64,000 nt of DNA, taken from positions 1 through 64,000 of the forward strand of contig JAPPGK010000003.1 of NCBI GenBank assembly GCA_028821405.1, in the 5' to 3' direction. How positions within the stretch are numbered: the first letter of the stretch is position 1; every line of letters starts with the position of its first letter. A model generated the notes under the pieces. The model was not told where the DNA came from. It worked only from the letters and a program-made list of their open reading frames with translations, and searched no databases. The stretch comes from Gammaproteobacteria bacterium (lineage in GTDB: Bacteria > Pseudomonadota > Gammaproteobacteria > Pseudomonadales > Azotimanducaceae). This document shows, piece after piece, positions 35,883 through 45,029 of the stretch. The translations under genes and the position numbers were made by a program.

Positions 35883-36863
35883 ATGCCCCAAAACCGTCCC
35901 GCCGCCATCGACGACCCGCCCGCGCACTTTGGATTCCTGATGGTGCCGGACTACACGATGGTCACCTTGACCAGTGCCATCGCCGTGCTCCGGATGGCTA
36001 ACCGGTCGAGCGGTCGCGACCTGTATCGTTGGTCGTGTGTGACCCTTGACGGCGCGCCGGTCATGTCGAGCGCGGGGTTGCGTCTGATCCCCGATGGCGA
36101 CGTCGGCTGCTTGGGACAGGTGCATATCGTCTTCGTCTGCGGCGGCTACCACCCGGAGCGACAGGCATCGAAAGCGCTGCTCGCGACCTTGCGCCATTTC
36201 GCGAAGCGCGGCGTTCACCTAGGCGCGCTTTGCACCGGCTCGCATTTTCTCGCCGCAGCAGGTGTTTTAGATGGCTACCGCTGCGCCATCCATTGGGAAA
36301 ACCTACCCGGCCTGCGCGAGCAGTTCCCGAAAGTTCAGGTTTCTTCTAGGCTTTTCGTCGTCGATCGCGACCGCTACACCTGTTCCGGCGGAATCAGCTC
36401 GATCGATCTCATGCTGCACCTCGTGGCGGGGTCGCACGGTCGGCAACTGGCTCGGGACATCTCCGAGCAATTCACCGTCGAGCGAATCCGCACCGAGGAC
36501 GACGCCCAGCGCACACCCCTGCACTACCGCCTCGGCGCCCGGAACCACGACACGCTGGTGGACGCGGTGGCGCTCATGGAGGCCAACATCGAGGAGCCTC
36601 TCGCCCTGGGCGAAATCGCCGAATACGTGGGGGTTTCCCGACGGCAGCTAGAGCGGCTGTTCCACGATCACCTGCATTGCACGCCCTCGCGCTACTACCT
36701 CGACCTCAGGCTGCATCGCGGACGGTTGCTGCTGCTCCAGACCGGCATGAAGGTGGCCGACGTGGCAGCGCGATGCGGATTCTCGACGGCGGCGCGGTTC
36801 GGCAAATCGTACGTCGAGAAGTACGGCAAGCGACCGAGCGACGAGCGCCGCGGGGAGTCCTGA
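35883..36863 (+). CDS. GlxA family AraC-type regulator, GbdR-like
   Basis: A 326-residue regulator. The N-terminal DJ-1/PfpI-like domain (FGFLMVPDYTMVTLTSAIAV, ALCTGSHFLAAAGVLDG with the nucleophile-elbow Cys) is followed by an AraC helix-turn-helix pair (LGEIAEYVGVSRRQLERLF, VADVAARCGFSTAARFGKSY). Proteins of this layout include GbdR, which senses glycine betaine and dimethylglycine and turns on their breakdown. The next 18 kb encode exactly such genes, so a GbdR-like role is likely but inferred from context. The ATG at 35883 gives the expected start; the upstream extension is non-coding. Confidence 0.82.
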   Translation: MPQNRPAAIDDPPAHFGFLMVPDYTMVTLTSAIAVLRMANRSSGRDLYRWSCVTLDGAPVMSSAGLRLIPDGDVGCLGQVHIVFVCGGYHPERQASKALLATLRHFAKRGVHLGALCTGSHFLAAAGVLDGYRCAIHWENLPGLREQFPKVQVSSRLFVVDRDRYTCSGGISSIDLMLHLVAGSHGRQLARDISEQFTVERIRTEDDAQRTPLHYRLGARNHDTLVDAVALMEANIEEPLALGEIAEYVGVSRRQLERLFHDHLHCTPSRYYLDLRLHRGRLLLLQTGMKVADVAARCGFSTAARFGKSYVEKYGKRPSDERRGES

Positions 36864-37020
36864 AAGACGCGACCGACGACGCACTTCGGCATGTCGCATT
36901 GCGACCATTTGATGTCGCCTTCCTGGTGTGTCGAAACGCGCGTTCGGGCGCAATCTGCGCGCGTCGGCGAAGCGCGGAACCCACGTCGTCGACACCGTAC
37001 CGGCGGCAAGGGCGTGACTG

Positions 37021-38361
37021 ATGATTCCACGTAACAACGGCAAGCCCCGCTTCGCCGATCTGCGGCAGTGCGAGAGCGTCGATCAATCGGATCGCCGCGT
37101 ACCGATCAATCTCCGCCAGTCCGGCCCCACGCCGGTCGGGTTGCTCATTTCGACCCGGGTGCGCAAATCCCCCTATTGGCACCTGTCGATGGAGGCGGGT
37201 TGCTGGCGGGCCACCGTCTACAACCGGGTCTACCATCCACGCGGCTACGTGCGAGAAGAGGATGGCGGCGCGATGGTCGAGTACAACGCGCTCGTGAACC
37301 ATGTCACCCTCTGGAATGTCGCGGTCGAACGCCAGATCCAGGTCAAGGGGCCGGACGCGGAGGCCTTCGTCGACTACGTCATCACGCGCAACGCCAAACG
37401 CATCAAGCCGATGCACGCCAAGTACGTGATCCTCTGCAACGAGGCGGGAGGCGTCCTCAACGACCCGGTTCTGTTGCGCGTGGCCGAGGACGAGTTCTGG
37501 TTCTCGCTGGCCGACAGCGATATCGAATGGTGGTTGCGCGGCGTGAATCTTGGGCTCCGCTACGACGTCTCCATCGCCGAGATCGATGTCGCGCCAGTCC
37601 AGATCCAGGGTCCCAAGTCCGAGGCCTTGATGGTGGACCTTTTTGGCGATGGGGTGCGCGAGATTCCCTACTACGGCCTGATGGAAGGCCAGGTGAACGG
37701 CCGCGACGTCGTCGTCTCACAGACCGGGTTCACCGGCGAGAAGGGCTACGAGATCTACCTGAAGGAAGCCACCCGCTATGCGGAGGACCTCTGGTACGGG
37801 GTCCTCGAGGCGGGGGAACGGCACCAACTCATGGTCACGGCACCGGCGCACCATCGCCGGATTGCGGCGGGAATCCTCTCCTGGGGCCAGGACTTGGACC
37901 AGGAGGTCCTGCCGTTCCAGTGCAACCTCGGCTACCAGGTGCCGCGACGCAAGCAGGCGGACTACGTCGGCAAGCGGGCGCTTGAAGCCGCGCGTAGCGC
38001 CATGGAGGCGGGCAACCCGCCGTTCCGCAATACGTTGGTCGGCATGGTGTTCGGCGGCCGTCCGGTCACCGACTATGCCAATGACTTCTGGCTGATTGCC
38101 AGCGCGCAAGGCGGTGACCCCGTGGGCTACGTCACATCGCCGTGGTTTTCCCCGGAACTCGAAACCAACATCGCGCTTGGCTACGTACCCTGGGAGATGC
38201 GCGAGACGGGCACCGAGCTTCGGGTATACCTGCCGCCGGAATACGCCGACCGTCCGGGGGAAGGCGTACCGGCCGAAGTCGTCGATGTCCCGTTTCGACC
38301 CTCCGTCAATCCGAATGCCCGCGAGGTGGCACGGCGCAAGGGCCGCGACAGTGTCGACTAG
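37021..38361 (+). CDS. GcvT-superfamily demethylase, DmdA-like
   Basis: A 446-residue THF-dependent methyltransferase of the glycine-cleavage T family. From about residue 45 it follows the DMSP demethylase DmdA pattern: VTLWNVAVERQIQVKGPDA, GGVLNDPVLLRVAEDEFW with LADSDIEWW, VQIQGPKSEALM, and VVSQTGFTGEKGYEIYL. These enzymes move a methyl from a sulfonium or ammonium donor to THF. Whether the donor is DMSP, or another onium compound, cannot be told. The first 40 residues are unlike the family, so the true start may be a later TTG near 37141. MetF-like and fhs genes follow, completing the folate handling. Confidence 0.75.
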   Translation: MIPRNNGKPRFADLRQCESVDQSDRRVPINLRQSGPTPVGLLISTRVRKSPYWHLSMEAGCWRATVYNRVYHPRGYVREEDGGAMVEYNALVNHVTLWNVAVERQIQVKGPDAEAFVDYVITRNAKRIKPMHAKYVILCNEAGGVLNDPVLLRVAEDEFWFSLADSDIEWWLRGVNLGLRYDVSIAEIDVAPVQIQGPKSEALMVDLFGDGVREIPYYGLMEGQVNGRDVVVSQTGFTGEKGYEIYLKEATRYAEDLWYGVLEAGERHQLMVTAPAHHRRIAAGILSWGQDLDQEVLPFQCNLGYQVPRRKQADYVGKRALEAARSAMEAGNPPFRNTLVGMVFGGRPVTDYANDFWLIASAQGGDPVGYVTSPWFSPELETNIALGYVPWEMRETGTELRVYLPPEYADRPGEGVPAEVVDVPFRPSVNPNAREVARRKGRDSVD

Positions 38362-38418
38362 GTATGTCGATTGAAGTCCGGTATGTCGACTGAAGTCGCG
38401 TATGTCGACTGATCCCGC
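38362..38418 (+). repeat. Three tandem 19-bp repeats over the start of the MetF-like gene
   Basis: Units at 38362-38380, 38381-38399 and 38400-38418 each begin GTATGTCGA and share TGA; the first two continue TTGAAGTC or CTGAAGTC. Each contains an ATG; the third ATG at 38402 is the start of the next gene. The first two ATG frames stop almost at once. Confidence 0.85.
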
Positions 38419-39349
38419 GGCGGCGCAGACGAATGCCGCAACGCCGATCGACGGGGTTGCAGAGGCCACGCGGGAGCTGGCCCTCGGGGCGTCCGTCGAA
38501 CTGACGCCGCGCCAAGTCGCGGCGGCGGACAACCTGGCCAAAGACCTCCCGCTTGGCACGCGCGTCTATGTCCCGTTCGTCCCGGGTGCCGATTGGCAAG
38601 ACACGGTGGGTGCGTGTGAGCGGATCTGCGCCAGCGGGATGATTGCGGTTCCGCATCTCGTCGCGCGGTCGGTCGCGAACAGGGCGGAACTGGATGACCG
38701 GTTGCGCGGTCTGGCCGAAGCATCGGTGACCGAGATCATGCTCGTCGCCGGTGATCGCGCACGTCCCGTCGGCGCGTTCCGGGACACCCTGGACGTTCTC
38801 GATTCGGGCGCGTTGGTCGAGCATGGGATGACCCGCATCGGAATTGCAGGCTATCCGGAGGGCCATCCGGCGGTCGGCCCGGCGCCTCTGGACGCCGCCC
38901 TCGCAAAGAAACGCGAGTATGCCGCGGCGACCGGCACCGAGATGTGGATGGTGTCGCAGTTCGCCTTCGAACCGGAAACGGTGATCGACTGGCTCGACGC
39001 AATCTGGCGAGCGTACGACACGATCCCTGTGCGGGTCGGCATGGCGGGCCCCGCCAGGCTATCGACGCTCATGGCCTTCGCGGCGCGCTGCGGGATTGGC
39101 GCCTCGGCAAGTGCTCTGATCCGCCGACCCGGCGTCCTGCGATTGCTGAACCCCCGCCTGGCACCGGACGGGATGCTGAATGCGCTGGGACGACATCGCG
39201 TCGCGTCGCCGGAGTCACCGTTGTCCGGTATTCACTTGTTCACGTTTGGCGGCTTGCCGCAAACTTCGCGGTGGCTGCGCGCCATGGCTGGCGTCGGCAC
39301 CGCCCATGTGGTCGACTTCCACGACGCCAAGGCGAACGGCGAACGGTAA
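38402..39349 (+). CDS. Methylenetetrahydrofolate reductase-like protein
   Basis: A 315-residue TIM-barrel protein of the MetF family. Visible marks are TRVYVPFVPGADW in the first strand, MIAVPHLVARS, EIMLVAGD, IGIAGYPEGHP and MWMVSQFAFEPE, which correspond to flavin and folate binding strands of MetF. It would interconvert 5,10-methylene- and 5-methyl-THF. Next to a DmdA-like methyltransferase and fhs, it probably runs in the oxidising direction, turning methyl-THF into methylene-THF for energy or biosynthesis. The N-terminal 45 residues are extra. The start lies in the third of three tandem repeats. Confidence 0.78.
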   Translation: MSTDPAAAQTNAATPIDGVAEATRELALGASVELTPRQVAAADNLAKDLPLGTRVYVPFVPGADWQDTVGACERICASGMIAVPHLVARSVANRAELDDRLRGLAEASVTEIMLVAGDRARPVGAFRDTLDVLDSGALVEHGMTRIGIAGYPEGHPAVGPAPLDAALAKKREYAAATGTEMWMVSQFAFEPETVIDWLDAIWRAYDTIPVRVGMAGPARLSTLMAFAARCGIGASASALIRRPGVLRLLNPRLAPDGMLNALGRHRVASPESPLSGIHLFTFGGLPQTSRWLRAMAGVGTAHVVDFHDAKANGER

Positions 39350-39493
39350 TCCGACCACGCGGGGCCGTCGCTGCGCCTTGACCTCGACCTGGCGGCGGAG
39401 AAGCGTCGTCGACGAGTGACGGCGACGATTCGGCATCGAAACTTGACCCGAGCGAGAGCATTGCCGCGTTCAAAGAAACGAGAGGACTCGACC

Positions 39494-41179
39494 ATGAAGG
39501 CACATTCCCTGCCGCCGAACGCGTCGGACGGCGAGATCGCGGCATCCGTGCCACTCAAACCCATCGTGCCCCTCGGCAAGGAACGGCTTGGGCTCGATCC
39601 CTCGGTCCTGACGCCCTACGGCCATTACAAGGCGAAACTCAATCTGGACGCCCTGCGCCCGTCGGACTCGGAGCGCAGCGGCAAGCTGGTCCTCGTCACG
39701 GCCATCTCGCCCACGCCGGCGGGCGAAGGCAAAACCACGACAAGCGTGGGCTTGAACGACGCCCTGAACCTCCTCGGCGTGCGTTCGACGGTCTGCCTTC
39801 GGGAACCATCCCTGGGACCGTGCTTCGGGATGAAGGGGGGTGCCACGGGTGGCGGCTGGTCGCAGGTGGCGCCGATGGCGGACATCAACCTGCATTTCAA
39901 CGGCGACCTGCACGCGATCTCGGCCGCCAACAACCTGCTGGCGGCGATGCTCGACAGCCACATCTACTGGAAAAACCCGCTGGACATCGATCCGGCGACG
40001 ATCTCCTGGCGACGAGCCATCGACTTGAACGACCGCGCGCTTCGTGAAGTGGACCTCAAGTTGGGACGTGGCGAACGCCGACTGGGCGGTTTCGACATCA
40101 CCGCAGCTTCGGAAGTCATGGCCATTCTCTGCCTCGCCCGGGACCGGGAAGACCTCGAACGGCGTCTCGGCGACGTCGTCCTCGCCCGCACCCGCAGCGG
40201 CGATCCCGTCGCCGCCCGCAACCTCGGTGTAGAGGGCGCTCTCGCGGCGTTGCTAACGGATGCCCTGCATCCGAATCTCGTTCAGAGCCTGGAAGGCAAC
40301 CCGGCGTTCATCCACGGCGGCCCGTTCGCCAACATCGCCCACGGGTGCAATTCGGTGGTCGCTACGCGTACCGCCCTCGGGCTGTCCGATGTGGTGGTCA
40401 CGGAAGCGGGATTCGGCGCCGATCTCGGTGCGGAGAAGTTCCTCGACATCAAGTGCCGACAATCCGGACTGCGGCCCGACGCGGTGGTCCTGGTCTGTAC
40501 GGTCCGGGCGCTCAAGTTGCACGGCGGCGTGGCCCAGTCCGATCTGGCCGTGGACGATCCCCGGGCCGTTCGAGCGGGTGCACCGAACCTGGCACGCCAC
40601 ATCGCCAATCTGAAGCGCTTCGGGCTGACGCCGGTGGTCGCGGTGAACCATTTCGCCTCGGATAGTGACGAGGAACTGGCGACGGTTGCGGCGATTGCGG
40701 AAGAGCACGACGTCAGGGCTGTTCCGGCAACGCATTGGGCAGACGGTGGCGCCGGCGCGAGGGCGCTGGCCGCGGCGGTCATGGAGCGCCTGGCCGAACC
40801 CGGGAACGTCGAACTCCTCTACCCCGACGAACTGCCGTTGAGTGCCAAGATCGAGACCGTGGCAACGCGCATCTACGGCGCCCGGGAGGTTGCCTTCGAG
40901 CCCTCGGCGGCGGAGCAACTCGACGAATACGAACGACTCGGCTATGGACAACTGCCGGTCTGCATCGCCAAGACGCAATACAGCTTCTCCGCCGACGCCA
41001 AGGCACTCGGGGCGCCAATCGGCCACGTATTGCCGGTGCGCGAAGTGCGCCTGTGCGCGGGTGCCGGCTTCGTGGTCGCCATTTGCGGAAACATCATGAC
41101 CATGCCGGGGCTGCCTCGCCGACCCGCCGCGTTGGACATCGGCGTGGACCGAGAAGGCCGGGTCGTGGGGCTGTTCTAG
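39494..41179 (+). CDS. fhs: Formate-tetrahydrofolate ligase
   Basis: A 561-residue enzyme joining formate and THF with ATP, or running in reverse to yield ATP from formyl-THF. The nucleotide loop TPAGEGKTTTSVGLNDALN near residue 77, REPSLGPCFGMKGGATGGG, LHAISAANNLLAAMLDSH and the C-terminal GNIMTMPGLPRRPAAL are all characteristic. Length is that of full-size bacterial Fhs. GAGG is upstream of the ATG. In this cluster it would release one-carbon units from demethylation as formate while saving ATP. It is 145 bases after the MetF-like gene and 8 bases before the next gene. Confidence 0.95.
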   Translation: MKAHSLPPNASDGEIAASVPLKPIVPLGKERLGLDPSVLTPYGHYKAKLNLDALRPSDSERSGKLVLVTAISPTPAGEGKTTTSVGLNDALNLLGVRSTVCLREPSLGPCFGMKGGATGGGWSQVAPMADINLHFNGDLHAISAANNLLAAMLDSHIYWKNPLDIDPATISWRRAIDLNDRALREVDLKLGRGERRLGGFDITAASEVMAILCLARDREDLERRLGDVVLARTRSGDPVAARNLGVEGALAALLTDALHPNLVQSLEGNPAFIHGGPFANIAHGCNSVVATRTALGLSDVVVTEAGFGADLGAEKFLDIKCRQSGLRPDAVVLVCTVRALKLHGGVAQSDLAVDDPRAVRAGAPNLARHIANLKRFGLTPVVAVNHFASDSDEELATVAAIAEEHDVRAVPATHWADGGAGARALAAAVMERLAEPGNVELLYPDELPLSAKIETVATRIYGAREVAFEPSAAEQLDEYERLGYGQLPVCIAKTQYSFSADAKALGAPIGHVLPVREVRLCAGAGFVVAICGNIMTMPGLPRRPAALDIGVDREGRVVGLF

Positions 41180-41186
41180 GCGTTGG

Positions 41187-42044
41187 ATGATGGCACTCGG
41201 GTCACAATCGGAACCGGGCAACTTGGCCAATTCCTCGCGTTGGCAACCTGGTACGCCCCCCGAGGCGTTGAGTACCGCCCTATTCGACGGTCTCGTCGTG
41301 GTCTTCGAGGGATTGGGGCCGATGCGTCGGCTTGTCGATCGCGGGCGCACAATCCTGTGCGAGATATTCGGCACCGACGATCCGCCAGGCGCCGAGTCCC
41401 GCCTGTCCGCGAAGGCGTTCCGTGGTTTGGCGCTCCGGGCGAGAACGGAAGTGGCTGGGGACCGCGTCGTCCGGCAGCAGTGGGGCGCCGTTCTAGCGGC
41501 CGTCGGCTACGCGTCGTCGGAGACTTGGCGCGACCGCATCCGGTTGCGGGTGGTGCCGTCCCGGCGGGACATCGACCACGCGCGCTTGGCGCCCCTGGCA
41601 CCGCACCGGGATACCTGGGGTTCGAGGATCATGGCGCAGGTCAACTGGTGGCTGCCCCTCTATCCCCTGCAGGAAGCGGCGACGATGGTGGTGTGGCCGG
41701 AAGCACTTCGCGAGGCGGTGGCGAACAACAGCGGGTGCTGGAACATCGACGAGTTCAAACGCTCGGGCGGACGCTACCCGTTGGCGCCCGTTGCCACGTC
41801 ACAGCCCGACACGGACGGAACCCCGGTGCTGATCGAACCGGGGGTGTTAATCGGCTTCTCCGGCGCCCACCTGCACGCGGGCATCCACGACCATTCGGGC
41901 CGGACGCGTTTCGGCATAGACAGTCGCTCGGTGTGGGAACCGGACCGGCGGGCCGGACGAGGCGCACCCAACGTGGATGGCGCTCCCGGGCCCGAAATGT
42001 GGCAATGGTTCGACCGGCCCCCCGCGGCGGAGCAACCGGCATGA
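41187..42044 (+). CDS. Uncharacterised protein resembling Fe(II)/2OG oxygenases
   Basis: A 285-residue protein I cannot assign to a named family. It shows an oxygenase-like layout: LAPHRDTWGSR (His-x-Asp) at about residue 133, AQVNWWLPLYPL as a core strand, ATMVVWPEAL, then FSGAHLHAGIHDHSGRTRFG with a distal His and Arg some 85 residues later. This spacing fits 2-oxoglutarate enzymes. It starts 8 bases after fhs and its TGA overlaps the ATG of dimethylglycine dehydrogenase, so it belongs to the methyl-group operon and may act on a methylated amine. This is an inference from context. Confidence 0.6.
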   Translation: MMALGSQSEPGNLANSSRWQPGTPPEALSTALFDGLVVVFEGLGPMRRLVDRGRTILCEIFGTDDPPGAESRLSAKAFRGLALRARTEVAGDRVVRQQWGAVLAAVGYASSETWRDRIRLRVVPSRRDIDHARLAPLAPHRDTWGSRIMAQVNWWLPLYPLQEAATMVVWPEALREAVANNSGCWNIDEFKRSGGRYPLAPVATSQPDTDGTPVLIEPGVLIGFSGAHLHAGIHDHSGRTRFGIDSRSVWEPDRRAGRGAPNVDGAPGPEMWQWFDRPPAAEQPA

Positions 42045-44473
42045 CGCAGCACGCCCGGGTCGTTGTGATCGGCGGCGGCGTGGTGGGCGTGGCAACCCTC
42101 TACCACCTGGCGCGCAAGGCGTGGGCCGACGTGGTGTTGCTGGAGCGCAAGGAACTCACCTCCGGATCGACATGGCACGCGGCGGGCCTGCTGCCGTTGT
42201 TCAACATGAGCTACTCGGTGGGTCAGATTCACAAGTATTCGGTGAACCTCTACCGCACCCTCGAGGAGGAAACCGGTCAGGACGTGGGCCTGCGCACCGT
42301 GGGCAACATCCGCTTGGCGATGACACCGGACCGAATGGACGAGTACCGCCAATACGCGGGCGTCGCACGCACCATCGGCGTCAACGTGGAGTTCCTGACG
42401 CCGGAGCAGGTCCGGGAGATCTGGCCGCTGGCGGTCACCGACGGGTTGATCGGGGCCATTCGGCATCCGGACGACGGCTACATCCAGCCCGCCGACCTCA
42501 CCCAAGCGTTCGCGCGCGGTGCCCGGGCACGTGGGGCGAGCATCCATCGCCAGACCTGCGTGACGGCCGTCGAGCGGACCTCCGGCGGCGAGTGGCGGGT
42601 GCAGACCGACCGGGGCGACTGGCTCGCGGAACACGTGGTATCGGCCACAGGCAATTTCGCACGACGCACCGGCGCGATGGTGGGCCTCGATGTCCCCGTT
42701 CTCCCCGTGCAGCACCAGTACATCGTCACCGAGGCGCATCCGGCGATCGTGGAACGTCGCGAACGGGGCCTTCCCGAGATGGGCGTCCTGCGCGAGTCGG
42801 ACGGCTCCTGGTACATGCGCGAAGAAGCCGGTGGCCTGTTGCTCGGTCCGTATGAGAAGGGGGCGCCGGCCTGCTATCTCGATGGCCCGCACGCCGAGAG
42901 CGAATACGAGCTTTTCGAAGCTGACATCGACCGGTTGATGCCCCACATCGAGTCGGCGATCCGCCGGGTGCCGATCTTCGAGGAACTGGGCATCAAGCGC
43001 ACCTACAACGGCGCCATCGCCTATACGCCGGATGGGAGCCCCATCATCGGGCCGGCCTGGGATCTCCCGAACTTCTGGCTCAACGAAGGTCACAGTTTCG
43101 GCGTTACCGCGGCAGGCGGGGCAGGCTGGCAACTTGCCGAGTGGATCGTGGAAGGCGAGCCCACCATCGACATGCTGGGCGTCGACCCGCGTCGCTTCGG
43201 CGACTACGCCACCGGCGCTTATTTGCGCGCCAAGAACGAAGAAGCCTACGCCAACGTGTTCACGGTGCACTATCCCGACGAGGAACGTCCGGCCGGACGA
43301 CCGCTGCGCACCGCGCCGTGCTACGAGCGCATGCGCGAGAAGGGTGCGGTGTTCGGACAGAAGTTCGGCTGGGAGCGACCGAATTGGTTTGCGCCGCAAG
43401 GCGTTCCCCCGGAGGACCACTGGTCGTTCCGGCGGTCCCGGTGGTTCGAGCACGTGGGCGAGGAATGCCGCAACGTCCGGGACAACGTCGGCGTGCTCGA
43501 TATGACGGCGTTTGCCAAGGCACGGTTGAGCGGTGCTGGCGCGGCGGCGTTCCTGGAGGGGTTCGTGGCCAACCGCCTGCCACGAACAGGTCGCATCGGC
43601 CTCTGCCATGCGCTGGACAGCCGGGGCGGCGTGCACTCGGAGTTCACGATCCACCGGGAGGCCGCCGACCGCTTCTATCTGGTATCGGCGGGCGCCTTCC
43701 AGCGCCTGGATCACGACTGGCTGCGTCGCCAGATGCCCACCGACGGCACGGTCCGGTTCGAGAACCTGACATCGGCCATGGGGGTTCTGGTGGTGGCGGG
43801 ACCCAAGTCGCGGGACCTATTGTCCCGCGTCTGCGATGTCGACCTGGGGAACGACGCGTTCCGCTGGCTGACCGGCAAGGGCGCGACCATCGGCCTGGCG
43901 CCCGTCAAGCTGATGCGCCTCAACTTCGTGGGCGAACTCGGCTGGGAGATCCACCACGGCATCGAATACCAGAACGCGATCTTCGATGCCCTCTTGAACG
44001 CGGGTGGCGACCTTGGCCTCAAACCGTTCGGCATCCGCGCCATGGACTCCCTGCGCGTCGAGAAGTCCTACCGGATGATCGGCACCGAACTATCCATCGA
44101 ATACGCGGCGCTCGAATCGGGCCTCGACCGGTTCGTGCGCCTGGACAAGAAGGGATTCACCGGGCGCGAAGGTCTGATGGCCTGGCATCAGCGGGGTTTC
44201 TCGAACGCGTTCGTGACCATGTCGGTGGATGGGCCCGAGGACGCCGATGCGATTGGCAACAACCCGTTGTACGTCGGCGGCGAAATGGTGGGGCGGGCGA
44301 CCAGCGGCAACTACGGCTTCCGGTTGGAGCAATCGCTGGCCTTGGGGATGGTGAGACCCGAACTTGCCGAGAACGGCACGGCGCTCGAGATCGACATATT
44401 GGGCGAGCGCTATCCCGCGACGGTGGTCGCAGAGAGCCCCTGGGATCCTGACAACGAACGGCTACGATCGTAG
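42041..44473 (+). CDS. Dimethylglycine dehydrogenase/sarcosine dehydrogenase-type flavoprotein
   Basis: An 810-residue two-part enzyme. Residues 1-370 are an FAD oxidase domain with VVVIGGGVVGVATLYHLA and SGSTWHAAGLLP, whose His is the site of covalent FAD in this family. The linker FAO_M domain covers about 375-430, and GcvT folate-binding domains follow (VLDMTAFAKARLSGAGA, GELGWEIHH, LEKSY-like VEKSYRMIG). It demethylates dimethylglycine or sarcosine and hands formaldehyde to THF within the protein. Its ATG overlaps the preceding stop. A 7-bp hairpin (GGACGGG/CCCGTCC, 44473-44491) follows its stop. Confidence 0.88.
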   Translation: MTQHARVVVIGGGVVGVATLYHLARKAWADVVLLERKELTSGSTWHAAGLLPLFNMSYSVGQIHKYSVNLYRTLEEETGQDVGLRTVGNIRLAMTPDRMDEYRQYAGVARTIGVNVEFLTPEQVREIWPLAVTDGLIGAIRHPDDGYIQPADLTQAFARGARARGASIHRQTCVTAVERTSGGEWRVQTDRGDWLAEHVVSATGNFARRTGAMVGLDVPVLPVQHQYIVTEAHPAIVERRERGLPEMGVLRESDGSWYMREEAGGLLLGPYEKGAPACYLDGPHAESEYELFEADIDRLMPHIESAIRRVPIFEELGIKRTYNGAIAYTPDGSPIIGPAWDLPNFWLNEGHSFGVTAAGGAGWQLAEWIVEGEPTIDMLGVDPRRFGDYATGAYLRAKNEEAYANVFTVHYPDEERPAGRPLRTAPCYERMREKGAVFGQKFGWERPNWFAPQGVPPEDHWSFRRSRWFEHVGEECRNVRDNVGVLDMTAFAKARLSGAGAAAFLEGFVANRLPRTGRIGLCHALDSRGGVHSEFTIHREAADRFYLVSAGAFQRLDHDWLRRQMPTDGTVRFENLTSAMGVLVVAGPKSRDLLSRVCDVDLGNDAFRWLTGKGATIGLAPVKLMRLNFVGELGWEIHHGIEYQNAIFDALLNAGGDLGLKPFGIRAMDSLRVEKSYRMIGTELSIEYAALESGLDRFVRLDKKGFTGREGLMAWHQRGFSNAFVTMSVDGPEDADAIGNNPLYVGGEMVGRATSGNYGFRLEQSLALGMVRPELAENGTALEIDILGERYPATVVAESPWDPDNERLRS

Positions 44474-44503
44474 GACGGGCTTGTCCCGTCCCGCGTCCAC
44501 CGT

Positions 44504-44520
44504 GCGAGGGTCGCCCCTAC
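44504..44520 (-). repeat. Interspersed repeat copy, inverted and partial
   Basis: The minus strand reads GTAGGGGCGACCCTCGC, a perfect match to the first 17 consensus bases. It touches the start of the truncated Rpn-type gene. Confidence 0.65.
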
Positions 44521-44958
44521 GATGATGTCGCCCGGGTGGCCGAGGCGCTGCGGGCCTGGCTGCCCTCGCGAGAGGACTCGGATCTCGGCCGCGCGTTTGC
44601 GGCGTGGATGCAGCAGATGGTCGCCGGGATCAGTCCCGGGCAGGCCGGACTGGAACTGGGCGAAACCTTGGAGGAAGCGACGATGACGTTGGTCGAGCGG
44701 GTTGCAAAGTGGCCCGAACAGTGGCGCCGGGAAGGCGTGGCGGAAGGGCGCCGGGAAGGCGTGGCGCGGCAGCGCGCATTGCTGCGCCGCTTTGCCGCAG
44801 GGCGATTCGGCGAATCGGCTGGCGAACGGGTCGACCATTTGCTGGGAGGCACGACGGACTGGAGCCGGCTGTCAGCGGCTGCGGAGCTAATCGCCTCTGC
44901 GAAGGCGGAGGCGGAACTCATCGACGGCTTGTCCAGGGTGGTTCGTCCCGGCGGCTGA
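44518..44958 (+). pseudogene. C-terminal remnant of an Rpn/DUF4351-type nuclease-like protein
   Basis: From 44518 the frame reads YDDVARVAEALRAWL, then REDSDLGRAFAAWMQQM, and contains RREGVAEGRREGVARQRALL, a repeat-bearing coiled segment, ending in the typical DUF4351-like SRLSAAAELIASAKAEAEL helix. These are the tail features of Rpn family (recombination-promoting nuclease/transposase-like) proteins, which are about 300 residues; the N-terminal PD-(D/E)xK part is absent. The break coincides with an interspersed repeat copy. An in-frame GTG at 44536 could still start a 140-residue product. The remainder of the 44474-45029 gap shows nothing else. Confidence 0.6.
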
Positions 44959-45029
44959 GCCCTTCAACGTTGGTCAGTTGGACCTCTGGCGTCCGACTTC
45001 AAGATCCAAAGGAACGGACGCGGAACGCA

